Below are positions 1-10,600 of a DNA stretch of 64,000 nucleotides, piece after piece. The position numbers and the translations under genes are program-made. Below the pieces are notes generated by a model, which was not told the origin of the DNA, made no database searches, and saw nothing but the letters and a program-made list of their open reading frames with translations. Source of the DNA: Ulota crispa (lineage: Eukaryota; Streptophyta; Bryopsida; Orthotrichales; Orthotrichaceae); NCBI GenBank assembly GCA_963920765.1, contig OY987251.1, positions 13,333,219 through 13,397,218 on the forward strand. Reading direction: 5' to 3'. Numbering within the stretch: the stretch's first letter is position 1; every line of letters begins with the position of its first letter.

Positions 1-1125
1 AAAGAGAAAACCAGAATCATAATGTTTAGTTATTATCCATATGGTCAAACACTCAAAAAGAGCTTTGGATTTTTATGTAATGAATTTAGAAGCATTTATC
101 ATTTAATATTCACCAAAATTACAAATTTTACTCATAGATTTCAAATTTTGGTATGATTGGCTAAAAATAGACATTCTATCCTAAATTTCAAAAATGCAAT
201 TTTTTGAAAGGAGAGAACATCATTAATTTCCTAAAATAATAAAATTTACAACACTAACAAATATTAAAGTGTTTGTTTTTGAAAAAATTTCCTTGATAAA
301 ATTTAACTTGAATTGACATAATTCAAGTTAAGTCGAAAAGTAGACTTGATTTTCTATCAAAAAAAAAAGAAAAACTGAAATAAATCAAGCAACCTAAAAA
401 AAACGGGCAGCATCCAGAAAATGGTTGATTGGGTGCCTAGGGGTACATTTCTTTTCTTTAGTCCAGAACGTATCAGAGTTCACATTCCCCGTTATGGTTG
501 GATCACCGGTCAGTCGGCCACTGAGCAAATTTCTCAAAGCCCCACAATTTTGTATTCACAAGGTTTTTTGAGACTGCAGTAAGTTACCATGCCTTTGAGC
601 TTTACTTCCAATATGCCAAAGTTGGAGTTTCTAAGTAGTCACTAAATTTTGGGATAATTTTTTAAAAAGTTCGCAACCAGTTTTTTTGGTTTGATACAAT
701 TGCGTTCATGAGATAGAGAAGTTGGTTTAGGATTTATAAGAAAAAGAACTCATTAAACAAGGTTTGGAGTCTCATTTTTATGTACAAATCAAATATAGGT
801 GGCAACGCCCTTAGAACTTTTTCCATTATGTTAGTAGTATAAATATGTTGGGAACAAAATATTTTCTAGTTCAAAACTTTCCTGGTTTTGGTATATTGAC
901 ACTTTCCTATATTATAGTGTTGATGATGTGGATTGTGGAGGACATTATAAATAATTGAGTTGAAATTTCATATGTGAATTTTTTTGGAGGTGGAGATTTC
1001 ACAATTTCTTTTTGTGCTTCCAAAATGAGATTTAAAAACATGGCTCAATCTTGAAAAATGATATATAAATATGTATTTTAAATTGGTATGAAATTACCAA
1101 AATAGTATCAAAATTTGAAACTTAA
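1..1125. other. AT-rich spacer, no gene seen
   Basis: No conserved reading frame is visible on either strand. A somewhat GC-richer patch at about 420-620 is not assigned to anything. The rest is A/T-rich low-information sequence. Confidence 0.6.
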
Positions 1126-2082
1126 CCCCTCACCGCCCAAGGGCCCAAATTAGGCCCCTCTAAATTTTATTCAAAGATGTGTGACCTTTTTTCAAGATTT
1201 ATTTTAGTCATTAGAAAAAATTTGGGTCCTCAATAAGGCCTTGAGTTCCCAAGCATGGGAAACTTGGGCCCATTACACCAAACTTTGCACATGCACAGTC
1301 TGACGTGGCACCATTAGTGCCACGTCATACTGTATTATTTTATTAATTTAAAAAAATAAAAATAAAGTCAAAAAAGTTTCTATTTTTTTTCTAAGATTTT
1401 TTTTCTATGTATCTATATATGTATTTTTAATTAATTTTTTTTGGCGACCAACAAGGCTGGTTCCCACATTGGGAACACAAAATTTAAGGGCCTTATTGAG
1501 GGCTCCCATTTTTTCTAATGGATTATGATTATTTTTAAAATCTTATTGAACTCTAGTTTCAGCATTAAGAGTCTGATTTTGAAAATGAATTAAAGTGATT
1601 TGTCTATTCAAGATTTTGTGCAAGGGTGTCCATTGTAAACCTTCACTTTCTAGTGTTGAAGGCTCTTGGAAATGAGCCTCAAGTACACTAGAACTTGGAG
1701 AAAAAATCACATTAAAAATCCAATTTAAAAAATTGTAGAATAGATTTTGAGAAGCCGTAATTTGATTGGGGTTATACATGTTATACTTTACATACTTGTG
1801 TTTTCTTCGTACCCTTAGTTTTAGGTTTGAGATGCAAAAAGTGGATTGAAAGACTTCAAATCACTTTTACAATTTTAACACCCTCATGATCAAACATTAT
1901 AATCTTTCAATCCACAAGTGATATTGCTGTGATTTATTTTCCTATGTGATCTATAACATGTCTAGGTTGAATTTGTATGGTTGCGCTTCAAAGAAAACTG
2001 ATCAAAATGATCAAAATGCCGGCATTTTGTTCACTTTCAAGCAAATTTTGAGATACTCAAAAACACTATGGGCGGTGAGGGG
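1126..2082. mobile_element. TTAA-flanked CCCC/GGGG element (piggyBac-like, non-autonomous)
   Basis: The element starts CCCCTCACCGCCCA and ends with the exact inverse TGGGCGGTGAGGGG, a 14-bp perfect terminal inverted repeat. TTAA lies directly outside both ends (1122-1125 and 2083-2086). A TTAA target with C/G-rich ends is the signature of the piggyBac superfamily. No transposase is present, so it would have to be mobilised in trans. It is homologous, in the opposite orientation, to the element at 16803-17452. It is longer than that copy only because another element (1210-1519) has inserted into it. Confidence 0.72.
1210..1519. mobile_element. Nested miniature inverted-repeat element
   Basis: The element has inverted ends: ATTAGAAAAAAT followed by TGGG and then CTCAATAAGGCC on the left, mirrored on the right. 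It interrupts the TTAA element at 1126-2082; the intact relative at 16803-17452 lacks it. A second copy with the same ends and the same internal GGTTCCCACAT-type segment lies at 25305-25626. There is no coding capacity and the superfamily is unassigned. Confidence 0.65.
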
Positions 2083-3297
2083 TTAATTCCATGGTTACAT
2101 GGTTGAGTGTTTGCATTGAATGTCTACACCATGATTGTTTTTTTGGGCAATTTAAGGCCCAATTGCCTCAAAAAAAAAGGCTAGCTTCAAGCCTATAGAA
2201 AAAAAAGGGAAAAGAACTCAAGAAATGCCAAATTGCAATATTGGAAATTGCATTGCAGCCCAAGCTTTCATAAATTCTTATGCAATTGAAAATTGATGCC
2301 ATCATTTTAAAATTGTTGGAGATATTGTCTAATCCAATTCCATGCAATAATTAAGCAATGTCAATGGTTATTTGGATATTTTCAAAAAAAGGCCAATAGA
2401 TGCTTTTTGCCTACAAAAAAATCCCATGATGCTACAAAATTCTATGCATAAGGGCCACCTTCAACTCCAACCAAAATAGGGATGGAGCCTACAATGTACA
2501 AACCAGTTTCAAATAATGCCACATAGCCATTGGTCAGAAAACCAAAAAAAACCCTAGTCTACACTCAATTCCCAAGGCAACCATTTCCATCTCTATCTTT
2601 ATAACTAAGCCTTTGTTGCAACAACAAACTAAAGAAGCAAGAAAATGATATAGACTTATTAGGAGTTTTGAAGCTCTATAAATTTTTCAACAATTTTTTT
2701 CTTTCTCTTCACTCCTCTTTGCAAGAAAAGAATCCTCATTTTTTAGGTGGTTTCAAGATTGGGTTTATGTCTTCCTTGATTTCTCATGCAATAGAGCCCA
2801 TGCTTGCACTTTTCTATATGGTGGATCATGTTTGACTCAAATTTAAAAGATTCAGGTGCACTAAAAATGGTTTCCATTATCAAAATAGAGTTCATTTTGG
2901 GATCTTGTCCTCTATTCTTGATAAGATTCATCAGGTCCTACCTTTAAAACGGGAGCATGGATTCTAAAATATATTTTATAGGAGCACCTTTCACTATGAT
3001 ACAACTTTGAAACATTTCATTGCTTACAAATCCCACGTTTGAAAGATGTTTGCATTGTATACGTACACATAACTATCAAGAAACTTTGAGTATTGACTTT
3101 GAACATTGTAAACACATGACTTATTTCTCAAGTACTGAGTTTGGGCCAAGAGCAGAGAAAAACTTCCTTGTATTTTGTCTCTGTTGAACTTGAGTTTCTA
3201 CAAATCTAGGTGACTTAACTCTGATAGTACGTAAGTCAAATTGCACTTTAAATACTCCATCAATTGCCTATGCCCTGCTCGCAAGTATAAGCGCTTC
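2083..3297. other. AT-rich spacer, no gene seen
   Basis: Nothing beyond short chance reading frames is visible. No start with recognisable coding sequence follows on either strand. Confidence 0.55.
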
Positions 3298-3377
3298 GGA
3301 GTACAACACGAAAAGCCTTGCATGAGGTTAACCCCTAGGAGTACAACACGAAAAGCCTTGCATGAGGTTAACCCCTA
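3298..3377. repeat. Two tandem copies of a 40-bp unit containing GGTTAACCCCTA
   Basis: The units are 3298-3337 and 3338-3377 and are almost identical, so the duplication is recent. Each unit contains GGTTAACCCCTA, that is a TTAA followed by the CCCCTA end typical of the TTAA-type elements elsewhere in the window. The duplication therefore may involve an old element end. Confidence 0.75.
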
Positions 3378-3399
3378 AAGGATGTTGCTGTTTTGTATA

Positions 3400-3560
3400 C
3401 ATACTCCCGTGTTGTATACGGATGGGGTACTTGGATAGCACATGAATCCCATTAAAGTTGTAAAATTTCAAGCCAAGTTATAAACATACTAGTAGTCAAC
3501 TAGGATTTTTTGCAGAATTTTAGCATTTGTCATAAAATCATTTCTTCAAGTACTAAATGG
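3400..3560. repeat. Dispersed repeat, inverted partner at 55060-55205
   Basis: This segment matches the reverse complement of 55060-55205 at roughly 80 percent by eye. Shared pieces include GGCACTTG-type and AGTACTAAATG-type blocks and a CTAGTCAACTAGG core. It is an unclassified dispersed repeat; no ends were defined. Confidence 0.5.
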
Positions 3561-3903
3561 TTCTCAAACAGATTCAAACAACACTTTTGGTAAAACGTCT
3601 TTTAGGGGTTAAAGAAGCTTCAAAGAACATAACCAGGTCATTTGAGGACCTTCAACGTCAGTTAGGAAAAATTTATGACCAGTTTAGGTGAGTCTTGTCA
3701 ATTTGGAGATGATCTTGTGGGCTTAAAGGGCAACACACTCCAAATACTCAAAACTTCATACCATACAAACGTACGCTAGAGAACTAAGACAAGAATCTAT
3801 AAACATTGGACGGATGAAATTGAACATTGTGAAAGGACACAGTGGTACCTGAAAGCGGAGGACGGCCCATTCTGGATTGATTGATCCAGACCTAATACAC
3901 TAT

Positions 3904-6550
3904 TTACAGATCGACGTACAAACGAACGAGCTGGGTAGTCTCAAATGGCAGGTCTATTCTCCAATCCCGTTGTTTCCTGGTCAGTCCTCTGCCCTTCCCG
4001 GCTAAATCTCTGTTTAAACGAACGTCCGCTAGCTTCCATTTTGCAGATGCAACCTCCATGTCTACAGAATCTAGCTCCATTACTCCATCCTTCTCCGGTG
4101 CTCCTGCTACGCTGTCATCGGAACTCTCAATGTACCTCACGTACATGGGCAGATCCTTGAATCGTTCCAAGTCTTGGGGAAGGCGCACTACACGCTCAGC
4201 TCCAGGAGATGACACCTACAAGATTAAACGATCATTAGTCAATTCAAACATCCTGTGGCAACTTTTTCCAATCTGCTAGATAGAACACAAACAAAGGAGC
4301 ACTAGTGAATTTTAAGTTTGAAAAACTGAACAACAACTAGCATGTTTCCTTAAGGAAGAAACATTGAAAATGCAATACCTCCAAAGCCAAATTGTCAGGA
4401 ATAGTCTTTTCTTCTCCTGCTTTGTCCAAGAGCTTTGAGTATGATGAAGAGAACTGCTGAATCTCATCCATTGTTGGAGAGCCATACCTGCAACAAAATT
4501 CAGTTGCTTCAGTATACAAACACAAGTTTGTTCCTACATGCACATGCAAAGAAATTCAAAACCTTCGTTTTCATTGAGACAAAACATTGGATTTCTGCGT
4601 TGGTGGCATTCTGATGTAATTTGTAATCAAGTTTCGGGAAAAAAGCTAAAGAACATACTTATCAGATAATTTGTCCAGTCGGACTCGAATGATGCTAGAG
4701 TCATTGGATACTTTGAAAGCGAAGATTTCAAGAGCACCGTTAAACTCAACCAAAACCTTCTCCGCTAACTCAAGTGCTGACTTTGTCCACGGAGCGCCTC
4801 CAAGAACTACACCCCCTCCATCTCCTCCATCATTCAGCTGCAAAAGTGAGAAACAATCAAAGAAAAAAAAATTACGATCAAGACTTCAAACTTGAGACAT
4901 AATTGATCCAAAAACCAGTGTCCTATAGTGCAGTAGGAATGACAAGTGGAAAGATGGTGGACAGATTTCATGCTGAAACTGAAAGGCTTGTGAGAACAAG
5001 CAACTACTATTTTGTTACTCAAAATTTCGTAAAACACAATCCTCACAAAATACTACTCCCTCTGTCCCAAAATGATCTTCATGTTGACCTTTATTTAATG
5101 TCCCACAATGATCTTCTTGTTGGAGGAGGAAGGGAGCTAGCGACACTTGCACATAGTCCAAAAGCATGGGCATGCTAACCAATCCCATGCCATCAAGTGA
5201 GTGGCCACCGGTGCTCTTCAAAAATGCCTCAAAAGTTTAGTTTTCAAGCAATTTGAAACCACACTTTGAAAACTAATTTGAAACTCAAAATTTCAGAACC
5301 ATAGGAGGACATCAAACTCTATTCATAGGTCAAAAAAAATTGAAAAATGGTTCTTTTCAAGCTTAACCTATAACATTTTGTGTAACAGGAAGATCATTTT
5401 GGGACGGAGGGAGTTTTAGACATACCTCAGCTTCTGGTTCAAAGTCGTCTTCCCAAAAATCTTCATCATCGAGGTGCTCCTCAAATTCTTTTGCCAAATC
5501 ATCCTCTACAACTGCATCAGCATAAGTAAACCGAAATTAGATGCTTGAATACCAACGCAATGTATGCAATGATTGCAAATATAAAATACGGTCCTCTCAT
5601 ACACGTTTGTGTACTTGCTCCATACTAGAAATTCTCTTCAATGGAAGAAGAAACTCACCAACTACAGATTCAGGATCCGACTCAGATAGCACGTTCTCAG
5701 ATTCACTGCGTTTGCTCTTGCTCTTAAGCTTCTTATTTCCTTTCGCTGGAGATTGTAGAGTAGTCGTCCGGACCTCTTCCGCAGTGCTTGCACCATTTTG
5801 CACCATTCCAGAATCAGTCTCAGGCTCTTCCTGCTTCAGATTGTTCTTCGTCTTCTTCTTTTTCTCCTTCTTCAAATTGGCCAGCGACTTGGTGTCTGGA
5901 ACATCCTCACTAAGCGCATTAGCTACATCATCATCATCCACGCTTACGGCATCGCCATTCTCTAGTAGTGCTTTTCCCTTCTTTTTCTTCTTCGTCTTCT
6001 TCCCGTCCAACTTTTCGACTTCTCCTTCTCCCACGCCATCCTCCTCACTAAGCGCACTGGCTACATCATCATCCACGCTTACGGCATCGCCATTCTCTAG
6101 TAGTGCTTTTCCCTTCTTTTTCTTCTTCGTCTTCTTCCCGTCCAGCTTTTCGACTTCACCTTCTCCCACGCCATCCTCTCCTCTCTCCTCCAACAAAACC
6201 TCCGTCTCGGGCTCCCGGTCCTCAACCAACACATCTTTCTCAGATTTTTTGCCTTTCTTGCCAGCAGCAACCTTGCTGCTGTACAGTCGCCTCTGGCAGT
6301 TCACTAAACCGCCGGGCACCGCAAACCCGCCATAGAGAGTGGCCCTGAGAGAGCTCACAAGCAATCTCTCTGCATCAGCAATTCGTGACCGCACCTCCGC
6401 TATGGAGTCCCTGCTTTCTGCTCGCTCTCGAAACCGCAGTCCCGACACAACTGCGTGCGTTGCGAACGCGGACGTGCATGCTCGTTGCGATGAGGGAGCT
6501 GTCCAACATGAACAACTCGGACCGAAGGAGAAAAATCTAAGCGTTCTCAT
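3904..6550 (-). CDS. RimP-domain ribosome maturation protein, organelle-targeted (five exons)
   Basis: Plant homologue of bacterial RimP (UPF0090/DUF150 family), which helps assemble the small ribosomal subunit; here probably in plastid or mitochondrion. Exons on the minus strand: 6550-5659, 5511-5426, 4837-4659, 4487-4379, 4215-3904. All introns have GT-AG borders and compatible phases, giving 525 residues. The ATG at 6550 was chosen because the open frame further upstream has only a TTG. The N-terminus (MRTLRFFSFG, rich in S, R and A, few acids) looks like a transit peptide. Residues about 120-215 are a Lys/Glu/Asp-rich linker with a tandem duplication. The RimP N-domain spans about 330-420, and the signature LEVSSPGAERVVR opens the C-terminal SH3-like domain from 421. 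The C-terminus LPFETTQLVRLYVDL resembles other plant members. It is head to head with the TRF4-like gene. Bacterial RimP is about 150 residues, so the long acidic-basic middle is plant-specific. Confidence 0.88.
5056..5413. mobile_element. Stowaway-like MITE inside RimP intron 2
   Basis: The 25-bp inverted ends begin CTCCCTCTGTCCCAAAATG on the left and CTCCCTCCGTCCCAAAATG (reverse complement) on the right, with one mismatch. TA precedes the left end; the right flank has lost it. CTCCCTCCGTCCC ends are classic for Stowaway (Tc1/mariner-type) MITEs of plants. The whole element lies between exons 2 and 3 of the RimP-domain gene, its edge only 12 bp from the 5' splice site of exon 2. A second inexact copy of the left end occurs near 5100. 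Confidence 0.75.
5905..6178 (-). repeat. In-frame tandem duplication of a 138-bp unit in RimP exon 1
   Basis: Two near-identical units of about 46 codons encode DGVGEGEVEKLDGKKTKKKK-type sequence ending in an Asp run. They differ by one GAT codon and a few substitutions. The duplication keeps the frame and lengthens a charged, probably disordered linker upstream of the RimP domains. Confidence 0.85.
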
Positions 6551-7638
6551 AATCAAAGAGCTCCGCAATGCTGATGAATCCAAAACAAAATTTGAAACCC
6601 TAAGCTAATCGTTTCTGCTGGCTTCCTCTCCAAAGCACTTCCGCTCTCTAACAAAATTCCTCAGAAAACATCCGCACTTATCAGCACATGTCAGACAAAC
6701 AAAAGAGCAAAAAACACGAACAGACAGACAGAAACAAAAAAAAGCTCACCTCTAGCCCGAGAAATCCGGAAGCTAGTGAAAAAGATTCAAAGTACGCTTC
6801 CAGGATCACCGTCCGTCTTCTCGCCGTCCGTTGCCTCCCGTACTCCGTCCCCTCACTGTCCGTCATCTCTCCGTCCATATCCTTGACGTCCGTCGTCTCT
6901 GCATACATATCCTTACCGTACGTCGTCTCTCCGTCTGTCGATCTCTGCCCGTCACCTTTCTAACGACAGTTTTTTACGTCCGTGATTTCGCTTCCCGACA
7001 TATCACCGTTCGTTCTTCCTCCGTCCATATCATTATCGTTCGACTTATCTCCGTCGGCCGTACTGAATCTCCGTCAGAGTTCTGCGCATCCGACTCATCA
7101 CTGTTGAAATCTGGAGAGAATCCTTCAGTCGATGCCCGCCGAGAACCGGAGATTCAGCATACCCGGAGAGGCATCACTAATGAAATTTGGAGAGAATAAT
7201 TCAATGGATGCCCGCCGATAACCGGATACTCGAGATACCCGGCGAGGCACCCAAATTAGGGTTTGTCGATTCTGATTCTTTTCGCTTCTGTTTGGCATCT
7301 TTCATGATTCTTCCGATTTCGTTTCGTTTTGCTTATTCATCATCGATTCGGAAATTCGGTGTCTGCGGGGACGCCGGTCTCGGCGAATCAGGCTCTTGCA
7401 ACGAAGTGCGCTCGTGCGCATTTCGATAAATCATTCCACTTTTTCTTCTGATCATTTTGAGCTGGTTTTTCCGCACTTGATTCAGCTCTGGAAACGGTGA
7501 CTTCTGTGGACTTTCGGATGCATTCGTGTTTGTAAGCTACAGCTGAGCCGACGAGTCGATATCGTGATGAGGTTGCGACTGATGGAGTGCCAAGGCCGTG
7601 GTAGACGACGTTGAACGGATTAGGGTTTCGGCATCGTC
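6551..7638. promoter_or_regulatory. Divergent promoter and 5' leader region shared by RimP-type and TRF4-like genes
   Basis: Start codons of the two genes lie 1,088 bp apart in head-to-head orientation. The region contains about a dozen CCGTC pentamers between 6806 and 7085 and a tandem duplication at 7105-7256. The part just before 7639 (GATTAGGGTTTCGGC) reads like a plant 5' leader with an AGGGTTT motif of the telo-box type. No convincing TATA box was identified for either side, so start sites are unknown. Confidence 0.55.
7105..7256. repeat. 76-bp tandem duplication in the divergent promoter
   Basis: Units 7105-7180 and 7181-7256 share TGGAGAGAAT, GATGCCCGCCGA, AACCGGA and ACCCGG blocks at a constant 76-bp offset, diverged by perhaps 20 percent. 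The unit contains GC-rich words unlike the AT-rich spacer, so it may carry duplicated regulatory sites. Confidence 0.8.
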
Positions 7639-10600
7639 ATGGCAGAGATGGACGAGGACTTCTTTTTGTACGATACAGTAGTGGCTCCGCTCGGGGAGTC
7701 GAAATTCGAGGTCGGAAAGGAGGAGGAGGATGTCGCCTTCAATGCTTTGCTTCGTCCGCTGGAGAGCGCCGGGAGTCCTCGTCCGAGGGGAGACGACTCC
7801 GTAGCAGAGCAGGCGACGTCGACGGTGACGGTGGAGCGGCAGGAGACGGAGTTCTCGAGAACGGTGACGAGCTCGGGCAAAGAGCGGAGCGTGCAATCTT
7901 TGATTGCCGCGGAGAAGGACCTGCTGGCTGGAGCGTCGAGTCCGGAGTTCAGAGCGAGGGCGGATACGTCGGGGTCGGGCGATCTGGGAGTGGTGAGTAG
8001 CAGGAGCGCGTTCTCCGTCTCGCGGAGCAGCATCCAGAGCACGGGCGATGTGGGAGTGGAGGAGAATGTGGAAGAGGCGGAGTTCATGTCGTTGGAGATG
8101 GGAGACGGGGACGTTGAGACGGTGGTGGAGGAGGTGTTGGAAGCGAATGGAAAGCGGGTGGAGGGCCTGGTGGAGGGCAGCACGACCCCGAAAGAAGCTC
8201 CGCCGTGGGCCCGCGGTCGAGAGTCGTGGATTCAGAGCCCTCTGCTGCAGCTTCACCAAGGTCAGTTGGACCAGCCCGAAATCTCCGAGGCTAGAGTCAC
8301 AGGCGTAGAAGATTTGTCACGGAAGCCGTAGTTTTGTGTGAAAAAAGGTTGAAGTGATTGTGGAGTGGATGTAGTTGGACGTGGAATGGCAGGCGATGAG
8401 AGTCTAAAGCTGTGGCGAGTGATATGCAGAGATCGTGGATTTCTGCGAGTTCGTGGCACCGACGGAGGAAGAGCAAGAGGTGCGAGCAGTTGCAGTGCAG
8501 CGCGTGAGCGGCGTGGTGAAGTCGATCTGGCCGTCATGTGAGGTATTGCAGGCATGCTGTAGCAGGGTGAGGTTTGGTTGTGGCGTAGAAGTGGGGGCTG
8601 TTTGGCAGTAAGAGCAGGTGCAGAGGTTGTTATTGGGAACGGCGGATTGAACATGGCGGCGGCTCTTTGATGTCCATTTCGATTTCCAAGTATTTCTACA
8701 ACCTTGCAAACTGAGAGGAGGTGGTTGTGAAATAGGGGTACTGAGGAGTGGGGGCAAATGTGATGGCGCAGGTGAAGGTGTTCGGGTCATTTGCGACCGG
8801 TCTGTATCTGCCGACGAGCGACGTTGACGTACGTCCCTCCACCCGGTTCGGTTTTTGAGTGGAAGCATGTGAATGTGAGAGTGGTGAACCATGGAGGTAC
8901 ACCTGTGTGTGAAGACATTGCCACATGTTTTTGGTGGCATGTTGTCTTTAGATTTTGAGGTGCTGGAAGTAGTGGTTGGAGGAGGGTCGTAGCGTCGTAC
9001 TTGGATGTTCTGAGTGGTCTGAAGTGGTGAATTGTGTTGGGCAATGGGCGGTGACAGGTGGTGGTTTTGGAGTCAGGGTGTCAAGCGATACAGGACGGGT
9101 TGAAAGCTCTGGCAAAAGCGTTGACAAGGGGGCATGTTGCAAGAAGCATCCAGGTTGGTGGAGGCATTGAGTTTTATGGTGATACTGCTGAAGCCAACGT
9201 GTATGAAGCATGTGATGTGATGCATTTAGCAACAGTTGTTTAGGTCTTTGAAGGTGTTGCTGCCGAGATAGGATGCACGAAATCACAATGACCAAGTATA
9301 GTGGATATGGAGCATGTGTTGTGCTAATGATTTGGGGATGGTTGGGTCAGGTGATCGGAAAAGCGAGAGTGCCCATAATCAAGTTCGTGGAGACGTCGAG
9401 TAACATCCCGTTTGATATCAGGTATGTGCGGATTGCATTCGTGGCCAGCGATGAAAAAGATGTAGGGTAGTGGAGAGGTTCTTTTGGTTCGTAAAACCAT
9501 TCAGTTTCGGCTTGAGCCTGTTGGTTGTTGTCCCATTGTGTTATTCTTGGGTGATGTTCACTTTTGCTTCTACCATTTTTCTGGCAGAGTCACCCGGCTC
9601 TTACTGTCGTTTATAGTTGGAAATCACTGGGATGTGCTTGCTTGTCCATTTGTGGAAGATATGAGAGAGTTAGTAGTGATGAAGCGAGGTATGGTGCCGT
9701 AGTTTGCTCTTGCTGGATTCATGAGGAGGTTGTGAATTGAACATCGATGTGAGGCGGTTCTTGGCGCTTGCAAGTCTCCGAAGGTAGTGCTATGCTGGCA
9801 TGTTATGAGACCTTGTTTACAACAGAGCAACAAATGTTGACGTGTATCATGTAACGTGGAGTTGGGGGTGCGGTGTAGTTTTGATGTGGCGAATGGACCC
9901 GAGGCTGCAGACTTCATCAAGGTACTTGCTGCATTGAGCGGTCTTTTGGGAAAGCCGAGGTGGTTGGGGACATGGTTAGGGAACCAGACTCAGACCTGGT
10001 GGAGTTGAATGAGGTGTCCTGCAATGACATTCTTTGTGGTTGGTATCTAACACCGGGGACGGGCACCATGTTGTACAGAGTGCAATGGGGGTAATACCAC
10101 CGCTGAGGCCTCTGTGTTTGGTGCTGAAGATATTTCTGCAGCAACGGGAGCTGAATGAGGTAATGTGGGCGTCGGTTGTGTTCGAAAGGGTGGGCTTTCG
10201 AGAGAGTGGGCTACCAGTTGCTTGTTTATGTAGAGCAAGTAGTATCCGGAAGAGAAGGATGGATGTGACATGTGTGGATTTCTCATGTTTCGTACTTGGC
10301 TGTTGTCGAAGAATGTCGCAAAGCTGCGGATTTGGTGAGAATGGTGAAGAGGTGGTATGAGTAGGTTTGAAAGAGTGTATGAGTTGGTTTGAATTTCAAT
10401 AGCGCGTCAGACGTTACGAGGTGTTGGGAAGTAAGTCTTAGAAGCTGAACGATGGTGTGCAGGTTTATCAGGGTGGAGTCGGATCGTATGCTCTACTCGT
10501 GATGATCCTCACTCATCTGCAGGTTTGCTTTCGTCGGCCCTCGCTCAGGGTTAGAACTGCATCTGTAGAGTGGGCTTTGAGGGGAGATTTGTTCGTTTCT

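Noticed and set aside
5541-6335. 264-residue plus-strand Ser/Phe-rich frame
   Set aside because: Antisense shadow of the Lys/Glu-rich RimP exon 1.
7537-8259. 240-residue minus-strand frame
   Set aside because: Shadow of TRF4-like exon 1, which is supported by its splice junction into EIVDFCEF.
8976-9170. Plus-strand VVLGCSE as the exon after DVD
   Set aside because: It resembles the expected strand but needs an impossible phase. The exon starting at 9058 (VVVLESG) fits exactly in phase and aligns better with relatives.
8262-9295. Minus-strand frames rich in Thr/Ser/Pro/His
   Set aside because: These arise from G/T-rich introns read on the opposite strand and match no family.
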